DNA of 5,392 nt, taken from assembly GCA_030643125.1 (NCBI GenBank), contig DAOWML010000175.1:1-5392 (forward strand), in the 5' to 3' direction. This DNA comes from Bacteroidales bacterium. GTDB lineage: Bacteria; Bacteroidota; Bacteroidia; Bacteroidales; UBA12077. The position numbers were made by a program, and so were the translations under genes. Shown here one piece after another: positions 1-5,094 of the stretch. The notes beneath the pieces were generated by a model. The model saw only the letters and a program-made list of their open reading frames with translations. It searched no databases and was not told the origin of the DNA. Each line of letters opens with the position of its first letter. Position 1 is the stretch's first letter.

Positions 1-1318
1 CGCCTTTATAATCTTTTGTTGCACAAACCAAATCAACCGGGTTAAAATGGGTAGCCGATCTCAATATTTCCATTTGTTGCTCATCGCCTTGATTTATTTG
101 TGACGATTCCACTATTTGCAAATCAACGTTACCATTACTTTGCTTAACCCAAAATGGTCCTCCGCCGGATTCACCTTCATTTTTCACCATTCCGCAAACA
201 CGAATGGGTCGGTTCAAAATTTCAAGTAAACATTTGGTGCCTGCTTCTGATTCTATCTTTTCATATTTTACACAATCGTGGCAAAGTTCCTGTTTTATAA
301 ATTGTTCAATCTCCAATACTGTTTCTTCTGTATAATTTTTCGATTCTAAAATATTGATGAAATTAAAAATTCGTTCCTTGTAAGATAAAAGAACTCCTGC
401 TAAAGCTTTTTTATATTGAACAGTAGTATCCTTTAATCTGTCAGGAACAACATTATCAATGTTTTTAATAAAGATAATTTCCGAATCTAAATCGTTCAAA
501 TTTTCAATTAAAGCACCATGCCCTCCAGGACGGAACAATAAAGAGCCATCATTATTTCTGAACAGATTATTCTCCAAATCAACAGCAAGCATATCGGTTG
601 ATGACTTTTGTTGCGAAAAGGATATTTCGAATTTTACACCAAATTGCTCTTCTAAATCCTTTTGTATTTCTGCAAAAAGTTTGTTAAACAATTCCTTATG
701 TTCAGACGAAATGGTAAAATGAATTCTTACTTTATTATCAGCCGACTTTGTGTAATTTACGCCTTCAATTAGATGTTCTTCAAAAGCAGTTCTGATAGTA
801 TTTTCGTAATTATGAAATAATAAAACGCCTTTTGGTTTTTGTCCATAATTTAATCCGTCTTCGAACAAAAAGAATTTCAAAATCTCTTTGTATCTCCCCA
901 GCCTCATTAAATCCTCAATTTCAAGATTATTAGATTTAATTATAGATTGTAAATCATTATAAAAAGCAAATTGACTGATATTTACAAAAAACTTCTTTAC
1001 ATCTTCATCTTGAACCTGATTAATGTTTTCGTGCTGATTTTTTGCAATTTCATAGAATTCAAAAAGAAATTTAAACATTCTTGAAGCAGCACCCGAAGCA
1101 GGAACAAACTTCAAGGTATCAGGTTTTATGTCTTCATACAATTTTACAAAAGCAATTATTTCTTCATCACTAAGTCTGACAATACCGTCATTTACAATAG
1201 CAGGTCTTAAGATATTTAAAAATGGAAATCCCTGATAAAAATTCTGAATCTGGCTTTCAACTTCTTTCGCAGTTAAACCCTTATTTTTTATTTGTTGAAT
1301 ATCTTTTTCAGTAAACAT
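1..1318 (-). CDS. DUF4301 family protein, 3' end outside the window
   Basis: The minus-strand frame is open from ATG at 1318 to the window edge: 439 codons without a stop. I recognise it as DUF4301, a family of roughly 500 residues in Bacteroidota, so perhaps 60-80 residues are missing. Conserved blocks seen: KFVPASGAASRMFK (70-83), YGQKPKGVLLFHNY (158-171), EEHLIEG (180-186), FRPGGHGALIENLNDLD (262-278), FIKNIDNVVPDR (283-294), RVCGMVKNEGESGGGPFW (373-390) and HFNPVDLVCATKDYKG (424-439). No signal peptide or membrane segment is visible, so it is probably cytoplasmic. The function is not established. The Gly-rich loop, PKG, GGHG and IDN blocks resemble, in order, those of UDP-sugar pyrophosphorylases (GT-A nucleotidyltransferase fold); this is inference. 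ATG 1318 was chosen because the family begins with a similar FTEKD-type N-terminus. No Shine-Dalgarno sequence is present. It lies 50 bases after the receptor gene on the same strand, so co-transcription is likely. Sure of the family, unsure of the role. Confidence 0.93.
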   Translation of the reverse strand, partial: MFTEKDIQQIKNKGLTAKEVESQIQNFYQGFPFLNILRPAIVNDGIVRLSDEEIIAFVKLYEDIKPDTLKFVPASGAASRMFKFLFEFYEIAKNQHENINQVQDEDVKKFFVNISQFAFYNDLQSIIKSNNLEIEDLMRLGRYKEILKFFLFEDGLNYGQKPKGVLLFHNYENTIRTAFEEHLIEGVNYTKSADNKVRIHFTISSEHKELFNKLFAEIQKDLEEQFGVKFEISFSQQKSSTDMLAVDLENNLFRNNDGSLLFRPGGHGALIENLNDLDSEIIFIKNIDNVVPDRLKDTTVQYKKALAGVLLSYKERIFNFINILESKNYTEETVLEIEQFIKQELCHDCVKYEKIESEAGTKCLLEILNRPIRVCGMVKNEGESGGGPFWVKQSNGNVDLQIVESSQINQGDEQQMEILRSATHFNPVDLVCATKDYKG

Positions 1319-1341
1319 TATGCAATATATTTAATGTTATA

Positions 1342-1368
1342 CAAATCTACAATGATTTTAAGATCAAA
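1342..1368 (-). promoter_or_regulatory. Candidate Bacteroidota-type promoter in the receptor/DUF4301 gap
   Basis: Read on the minus strand, TAGATTTG (1349-1342) fits the TAnnTTTG -7 box of Bacteroidota. TTTG (1368-1365), just past the receptor stop codon, could be the -33 element, but the 15-base spacer is shorter than the usual 19 or so. Transcription would begin near 1335, giving a leader of under 20 bases before the DUF4301 ATG. If real, DUF4301 could be expressed independently of the receptor. In AT-rich DNA such a match can arise by chance. Confidence 0.3.
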
Positions 1369-3825
1369 CTAAAACTTTGCAGTTAATTTAAGATTAAACC
1401 TTCGCGAAGTTAAATAATTCGGCACAGCATACTGAGAAGCATTTCCCGCCTGGTTATTCACAGTTTTAATCCAGGTATAAGAAATAGTGTTATTAATATC
1501 GAGTAAGTTAAAAATCTCGAAGCTAATCCACATATCTTCAAAAGCATTTAGCCATTTTGCCTTTTCAAATGTTTTACCTTCACTAATAATAACTTTCGAA
1601 AAACCCAAATCAACACGTTTGTATGGCTTCATTCTAAAAACCTGATCGTAACGATCTTTTTCCGGCGATGAGAATGGTAGTCGGCTTCCATAATGTAAAC
1701 TCAAGTTCATTCTGAATGAAGGATTCATTGGCAAATAATCCTGGAAATATAAACTAAAATTCACCAATTGATCTGTCGGACGTGGATAATAGCCGGGTTC
1801 AATTCTCTCACCTTCTGCATTATAATAAAAATCACCATCAATATCTTCTTTTGTTTGCATTAAGGATAAACTCGCCCATGATTCAATACCCTGAACAAAT
1901 TCACCATTAATTTTAAAATCGACTCCGTAAGCATATCCTTTAGCCATATTTTCGCCCGAATATTCAAGGTGAACGTTATCAATCTTATAAGGAATTAAAT
2001 CATTTAAAATCTTATAATAAAGCTCGGTAGTTAATTTAAATGGACGACTCCATGCATCAAAAACATAATCGTTACCCAAAACAAAATGTATAGATTTCTG
2101 CGATTTAATATCAGAATTAATAACACCATCCGAATTTTTCATTTCTTTATAAAACGGCGGTTGATAATAAAACCCCGTTGCAAACCTGAAAAGCATATTC
2201 TTTTTCCATTCGGGTTTATATGATACCGACATTCGTGGAGTAATAATAAACTCATCATTAAAATCCCAGTAATTAGCACGTAAACCGATATTAAAATAAA
2301 TATCAGCATTGTTAGCTAATTTTTTATTATGAGTATTTTGTATGTATGCTGTAATTCTGTTCGAGTGAATTTTATTTATTGCCCGGGCAGTTTCATGTAA
2401 TTCAATGGTTTCACCATTATATGGTAAAGAAAAACCAGCAGAATCAAGCATTTTCCACTGACTAATATGGTCATCAATTTCTTCGTAATTATATTTTGCT
2501 CCCCAACGCAATTTGTTGTTATTTGTATAATATCCACCTTTAATTGAAACAGAATAAACATTAGCAGTTAAATAATTGCGAGCATGATTTAAAAAAGTTC
2601 CCACACCGATATTCATAATACTATCACCATGTGTATCTGAACCAATTACATTATCTAATTCGTTCAAATAATACTGACCCTGAATATCATAGGTTTCTTC
2701 CTCATTTGTTTGATATGCCGATATAATCAGTTTTAATACCAGGTTCTCGTTAGGATAATAATTTGTAGTGAAAGCTCCAAGGTAAGTTTCAAACCTATCT
2801 ACTTCCTTACCATCGTAGTAAATTGTCAGGTTTAAAGCTTCATCAATAGTGCCAAAAGATGTTTTCCTGGTTTCAGGTACAAACTGGTAACTGTTTAAAG
2901 AATAATAAGCCAGGAAATCAAAATCAAGAGATCTGTTTACTTTGTAGGTTAAATAAGATTGAAAATCATAAAAATTCGGGTTATAGTCTCCTTTTGTTTC
3001 CAAAGAATTTAAAACGTATTGTGATGTTTTATACCGGAATCCTGTATTATAAGTGAACTTCCCTTTTTTGGAAACATCTTCCAGGTGAGCTGTACCACCA
3101 AGTAAACTTAAAGAAACAGATCCTGAGAATTCAACAGGCTTGTTATATCTTATATCTAAAACCGATGACATTTTATCTCCAAATCGTGATTCAAATCCAC
3201 CTGAAGAAAAGTGAATTGACGAAATCATATCTGAATTCAAAAAGCTTAATCCTTCCTGCTGTCCTGAACGAACTAACATCGGCCTATAAATCTCAATATC
3301 GTTAACATATACCAGATTCTCATCAAAATTACCACCACGTACCGAATACTGAGAACTTAATTCGGAACCTGATGAAACACCCGGCAGTGTTTTTATTAGC
3401 GATTCAATATTTCCTGAAATATCAGGGTATAAATCAATATGCTTTGCTTCAATTTTTACCATATTACTCTCAGGTGACAGCTCCCCCACTACCGAAACTT
3501 CTCCAATATCGCTCACCGAAACTTCCATAATAATATTATAATTTGAGATGCTGTCAGTTTCAGAGTTTAGCGTAAAACTTTGAGCTACATATCCAATGCA
3601 CGAAACCTGAATTAATACATTTTTATCTTTTAGGATTTTCAGAGAATAAGTTCCATCTCTATCAGAAATAACACCCGTATTATTCGACATATTACGAATA
3701 TGTGCTGATTCTACGGGTTTACCATCAGGATTAAGAACTTTCCCTGTTAAGGATATTACGTTTTGTGCACCCGATGAAAATGCAAAAAAGAAAATAAATA
3801 TGTAAATCGCAGCTATTAACCTCAT
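1369..3825 (-). CDS. TonB-dependent outer-membrane receptor with carboxypeptidase-regulatory-like domain
   Basis: This 818-residue protein is a complete outer-membrane transporter energised by TonB-ExbBD; the ligand is unknown. Residues 1-20 form a signal peptide (hydrophobic IAAIYIFIFFFAF, likely cleavage SSGA|Q). Residues 24 to about 100 are a beta-sandwich domain of the CarboxypepD_reg type (LTGKVLNPDGKPVESAHI, DRDGTYSL). The plug spans about 120-228, with LIKTLPGVSS, QYSVRGGNFDENLVYVND and SSGGFESRFGDKMSSVLDIR. The rest is the 22-strand barrel, with FEIFNLLDINNTISYTWI near the end and a C-terminal RRFNLKLTAKF whose last Phe fits the outer-membrane assembly signal. The frame also opens at TTG 3828, one codon earlier; ATG 3825 is preferred because it leaves a normal signal peptide. 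No SusD-like lipoprotein gene is adjacent, so a classical SusCD glycan pair is not indicated. The gene is divergent from yjbQ and 50 bases upstream of the DUF4301 gene. The class is certain; the substrate cannot be read from the sequence. Confidence 0.95.
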   Translation of the reverse strand: MRLIAAIYIFIFFFAFSSGAQNVISLTGKVLNPDGKPVESAHIRNMSNNTGVISDRDGTYSLKILKDKNVLIQVSCIGYVAQSFTLNSETDSISNYNIIMEVSVSDIGEVSVVGELSPESNMVKIEAKHIDLYPDISGNIESLIKTLPGVSSGSELSSQYSVRGGNFDENLVYVNDIEIYRPMLVRSGQQEGLSFLNSDMISSIHFSSGGFESRFGDKMSSVLDIRYNKPVEFSGSVSLSLLGGTAHLEDVSKKGKFTYNTGFRYKTSQYVLNSLETKGDYNPNFYDFQSYLTYKVNRSLDFDFLAYYSLNSYQFVPETRKTSFGTIDEALNLTIYYDGKEVDRFETYLGAFTTNYYPNENLVLKLIISAYQTNEEETYDIQGQYYLNELDNVIGSDTHGDSIMNIGVGTFLNHARNYLTANVYSVSIKGGYYTNNNKLRWGAKYNYEEIDDHISQWKMLDSAGFSLPYNGETIELHETARAINKIHSNRITAYIQNTHNKKLANNADIYFNIGLRANYWDFNDEFIITPRMSVSYKPEWKKNMLFRFATGFYYQPPFYKEMKNSDGVINSDIKSQKSIHFVLGNDYVFDAWSRPFKLTTELYYKILNDLIPYKIDNVHLEYSGENMAKGYAYGVDFKINGEFVQGIESWASLSLMQTKEDIDGDFYYNAEGERIEPGYYPRPTDQLVNFSLYFQDYLPMNPSFRMNLSLHYGSRLPFSSPEKDRYDQVFRMKPYKRVDLGFSKVIISEGKTFEKAKWLNAFEDMWISFEIFNLLDINNTISYTWIKTVNNQAGNASQYAVPNYLTSRRFNLKLTAKF

Positions 3826-3828
3826 CAA

Positions 3829-3962
3829 TCAACAAATAATTACTATGCTATAAACATCAAAATCGATAAATTATTTTGCAGTTTTTAAGAAAGTCAAAAC
3901 TAATTCATTTGGTTTAGATTAAAAAAAAACAATACGAAATATAACTTTAAAATATGTCTAAA
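3829..3962. other. Leader and upstream region of the receptor gene
   Basis: This AT-rich stretch precedes the receptor start. It includes a nine-base A run (3921-3929 on the plus strand) and one promoter-like box, listed separately. There is no Shine-Dalgarno sequence before ATG 3825, as is usual in Bacteroidota. I see no convincing open frame, hairpin terminator or riboswitch fold here. Confidence 0.5.
3895..3902 (-). promoter_or_regulatory. Candidate -7 box for the receptor gene
   Basis: The minus strand reads TAGTTTTG, matching the TAnnTTTG -7 consensus of Bacteroidota. Transcription would start near 3888, giving a leader of about 60 bases. The nearest TTG upstream is 27 bases away, too far for a normal -33 element, so support is limited to the -7 match and its position. 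Confidence 0.3.
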
Positions 3963-4110
3963 TTATAATAGGCATCTCTAAAAACTCAGGAATATTGGAA
4001 TGATGGAAAAATGGAATGCTGTGAAAACAGCATTATTCCACAATTCCATGTATTTTCATCATTTCAACCACTAATTAAAAAATACAGTTATTAAAGGTTC
4101 CCTAATATAA
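3963..4110. repeat. 148-bp imperfect palindromic, MITE-like intergenic element
   Basis: The outer ends are inverted copies: TTATAATAGG at 3963-3972 against the complement of CCTAATATAA at 4101-4110 (9 of 10 match). The match continues inward with about 14 of 19 positions and one gap over 3969-3986 and 4086-4104. Further in, ATGATGGAAAA (4000-4010) pairs with TTTTCATCAT (4053-4062) with one bulge. The centre is a perfect 7-bp stem, ATGCTGT (4016-4022) with ACAGCAT (4027-4033), closed by a GAAA loop. Short TGGAAT-type units recur on both arms. It encodes no protein I can see. It could be a non-autonomous transposable element, a dispersed palindromic repeat, or a structured RNA. Transcribed in either direction it would form a long hairpin between the two divergent genes. 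Confidence 0.6.
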
Positions 4111-4121
4111 AACATGGCGAA

Positions 4122-4141
4122 TGTATTTTTGTGTATTTTTG
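4122..4141 (+). repeat. Perfect 10-bp tandem repeat TGTATTTTTG x2
   Basis: TGTATTTTTG occurs at 4122-4131 and again at 4132-4141, followed by a related TGTTTTGG. Each unit contains TATTTTTG, which fits the TAnnTTTG -7 box, so the repeat could supply one or two promoters for yjbQ, with transcription starting near 4140-4150. I see no good -33 TTTG about 20 bases upstream. The following stretch up to 4163 (TTTTGGTGATTTAGTGGC) resembles low-complexity intergenic sequence I associate with Bacteroidota genomes. Confidence 0.45.
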
Positions 4142-4169
4142 TGTTTTGGTGATTTAGTGGCTAATAAAA

Positions 4170-4178
4170 AAGGAGGAG
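4170..4178 (+). promoter_or_regulatory. Strong Shine-Dalgarno sequence of yjbQ
   Basis: AAGGAGGAG ends four bases before ATG 4183, an almost full complement to the 16S rRNA 3' tail at suitable spacing. It fixes the yjbQ start. Such strong sites are uncommon in Bacteroidota, where most starts, including the other genes in this window, rely on A-rich leaders. The site may mean unusual translational control or a gene acquired from another lineage. Confidence 0.75.
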
Positions 4179-4182
4179 TATC

Positions 4183-4593
4183 ATGATTGAACAAAAAGAA
4201 ATTACATTGCCTTCGTATGGCAGAGGTTATCATATTATATCAAGCTTGATTACTAAAGAAATAGATAAACTACCTGAAAAAGGATTACTCAACATTTTTA
4301 TAAAACATACTTCGGCAGCCTTAACCATCAATGAAAATGCAGATCCATCGGTTACCGTAGATTTTGAAAGATTCATGAATCATCTTATTCCTGATGGTGA
4401 TAACTTGTTTACCCACACCATGGAAGGCCCTGATGATATGGCAGCACATATCAAATCATCAACTTTCGGTCAGTCGCTAACAATACCAATATCAAATCAC
4501 AGGTTAAATCTTGGCACCTGGCAGGGAATTTATTTATGCGAATTCAGGAATCATAGTGGAAACAGAAAATTGGTTATTACAGTATACAGTTAA
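4183..4593 (+). CDS. yjbQ: YjbQ/UPF0047 family protein (secondary thiamine-phosphate synthase)
   Basis: The 136-residue product is a full-length member of the YjbQ/UPF0047 family (usually 130-140 residues), soluble and cytoplasmic. E. coli YjbQ has a low thiamine-phosphate synthase activity, so annotations call the family a secondary thiamine-phosphate synthase; its main physiological role is not settled. Motifs seen: KHTSAALTINENADPSV (41-57), DFERFMNHLIPDG (60-72), the His in LFTHTMEGPDDMAAHIKSS (75-93; His78, His89), and RLNLGTWQGIYLCEFR (107-122). The conserved His residues and Glu51/Asp54 are the likely metal- or substrate-binding positions, by family analogy. The start follows a strong Shine-Dalgarno sequence. 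It stands alone on the plus strand, divergent from the receptor gene, with repeats on both sides. The next plus-strand gene, iorA, encodes a thiamine-diphosphate enzyme, which is suggestive but lies about 500 bases downstream. Confidence 0.95.
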   Translation: MIEQKEITLPSYGRGYHIISSLITKEIDKLPEKGLLNIFIKHTSAALTINENADPSVTVDFERFMNHLIPDGDNLFTHTMEGPDDMAAHIKSSTFGQSLTIPISNHRLNLGTWQGIYLCEFRNHSGNRKLVITVYS

Positions 4594-4644
4594 GAGTTAG
4601 GAGTTTAGAGTTCTAGGGTTGACTATCCCTAAATAGAGTTGACT
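4593..4644. repeat. Degenerate heptad repeat of the TAGAGTT type
   Basis: Starting within the yjbQ stop codon, AGAGTT-like units fall at 4593, 4600 (GGAGTT), 4607 and 4615 (AGGGTT), spaced seven or eight bases, and again at 4635. TAGGGTTGACT (4614-4624) recurs as TAGAGTTGACT (4634-4644), 20 bases later. Between them TAGGG and CCCTA (4614-4631) could form a 5-bp stem. This looks like an intergenic microsatellite rather than coding sequence. It may contribute to a weak terminator for yjbQ, although no T run follows the stem directly. Confidence 0.5.
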
Positions 4645-4675
4645 GTTTTTACTTTCTTAATTAACGTTATTTATC

Positions 4676-4695
4676 ATTTTAGGCATTCCTAAAAT
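4676..4695. repeat. Perfect 8-bp hairpin ATTTTAGG/CCTAAAAT
   Basis: ATTTTAGG (4676-4683) and CCTAAAAT (4688-4695) are exact complements around a CATT loop. The core TAGGCATTCCTAAAA matches TAGGCATCTCTAAAA at 3969-3983, near the left end of the upstream palindromic element, at 13 of 15 positions. It could be a transcription-end hairpin for yjbQ, a protein-binding palindrome, or the remnant end of a second copy of that element. No T run follows it, so it is not a canonical intrinsic terminator. Confidence 0.5.
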
Positions 4696-4700
4696 CCGCA

Positions 4701-4769
4701 AGTCAAAGCTTCACCCTTTTATAATCTAATATCTTAGAAAAATGAAGAAGTGCAAGTGAAGCCTTGACT
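4701..4769. repeat. 14-bp inverted repeat with a 41-base spacer
   Basis: AGTCAAAGCTTCAC (4701-4714) and GTGAAGCCTTGACT (4756-4769) are complementary at 13 of 14 positions. The spacer contains a short inner stem, TCTAA/TTAGA (4725-4738). A five-base T run (4776-4780) follows six bases after the right arm, so plus-strand RNA could terminate here. Alternatively these are the ends of a tiny inserted element. No coding frame of note runs through it. Confidence 0.45.
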
Positions 4770-4778
4770 ATCAGCTTT

Positions 4779-4812
4779 TTAAATGCTCTGTTGCAGATTT
4801 AAGGGCATTTAA
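4779..4812. repeat. 8-bp inverted repeat TTAAATGC/GCATTTAA
   Basis: TTAAATGC (4779-4786) pairs exactly with GCATTTAA (4805-4812). The enclosed 18 bases contain a small TCTG-TTG-CAGA stem (4787-4797). It sits directly after the preceding inverted repeat. No function can be assigned; an AT-rich arm of this length may be fortuitous. Confidence 0.3.
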
Positions 4813-4867
4813 TACAAAATATGTTTTACACAATATTTTATTTTTACACAGTCTTTAAAAAATATAT

Positions 4868-4875
4868 TACATTTG
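4868..4875 (+). promoter_or_regulatory. Candidate -7 box upstream of the 25-codon frame
   Basis: TACATTTG matches the TAnnTTTG -7 consensus. Transcription would begin near 4882, about 30 bases before ATG 4911. No TTTG is seen at the expected -33 distance. It could serve the small frame, iorA, or both. Confidence 0.35.
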
Positions 4876-4910
4876 CTTAGCACAATAAATCGTAATAAAA
4901 AAAACTTATA

Positions 4911-4988
4911 ATGGATATCAGTAAAATTATATATTATTACGTAATTGCAATTCAAGTTGGCTACCTTAAACGCTTCGGTGGTTTGTGA
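4911..4988 (+). CDS. Possible 25-residue micropeptide upstream of iorA
   Basis: ATG 4911 opens a 25-codon frame ending in TGA (4986-4988). The peptide begins MDISKIIYYYVIAIQVGYLK and ends RFGGL. Its middle (about residues 6-19) is hydrophobic and aromatic, followed by Lys and Arg, as in a short membrane-associated peptide. A TAnnTTTG box lies 36 bases upstream and an A-rich leader precedes the ATG, which suits Bacteroidota initiation. The segment 4950-4985 is richer in G and C than the surrounding sequence, which hints at constraint. I do not recognise a family. It could also be a leader peptide for iorA, part of a small RNA, or chance. Evidence is limited to composition and context. Confidence 0.3.
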   Translation: MDISKIIYYYVIAIQVGYLKRFGGL

Positions 4989-4990
4989 TT

Positions 4991-5028
4991 CTATAAAAAA
5001 TATTTTCAAACATATATTTTTTTTTATA
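4991..5028 (+). terminator. AT-only hairpin with a T run after the small frame
   Basis: TATAAAAAATAT (4992-5003) can pair with the ATAT/T9/ATA stretch at 5012-5028, giving an imperfect stem made only of A-T pairs. The nine-base T run is inside the stem rather than after it. If 4911-4988 is transcribed as its own unit, this is the only terminator-like structure before iorA, and it is weak. Confidence 0.2.
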
Positions 5029-5053
5029 AGTTTCTAAATTTTCATAACTTATA
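5025..5053. promoter_or_regulatory. Inverted repeat TATAAGTT-N13-AACTTATA before iorA
   Basis: TATAAGTT (5025-5032) and AACTTATA (5046-5053) are exact inverted copies 13 bases apart, ending 41 bases before the iorA ATG. A third copy, AACTTATA (4903-4910), lies immediately before ATG 4911. The arrangement would suit an operator for a dimeric regulator, or a leader hairpin in the iorA mRNA. TAGCTTTT (5052-5059), one base off TAnnTTTG, overlaps the right arm and could be the iorA -7 box. Confidence 0.35.
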
Positions 5054-5094
5054 GCTTTTAAAATTCAATTGTAAAATAATAAAATCAGTATAAT

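Noticed and set aside
459..722. 87-codon plus-strand open frame
   Set aside because: It lies antisense to the conserved core of the DUF4301 gene, which is open throughout with recognisable family motifs. The plus-strand product has no features of a real protein.
2376..2561. 61-codon minus-strand open frame
   Set aside because: It lies in another frame inside the intact receptor gene.
2859..3056. 65-codon plus-strand open frame
   Set aside because: It is antisense to the receptor barrel region and has no support of its own.
3826..3828. TTG start one codon before the receptor ATG
   Set aside because: The ATG at 3825 is the more usual start and gives the same signal peptide. Nothing such as a Shine-Dalgarno sequence favours TTG.
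3829..4182. CRISPR array or riboswitch in the repeat-rich spacer
   Set aside because: The repeats are inverted or very short tandem units without regular repeat-spacer spacing, and I see no known riboswitch core motif.
4809..5009. 66-codon minus-strand open frame in the iorA upstream spacer
   Set aside because: It starts at TTG, is made of very AT-rich codons (Ile, Phe, Asn, Tyr, Lys) and resembles no family. It also overlaps the better-placed plus-strand 25-codon frame.
4594..5094. Broken transposase or other decayed gene
   Set aside because: Reading the frames through the inverted repeats gives only short pieces with no recognisable transposase or other protein motif.
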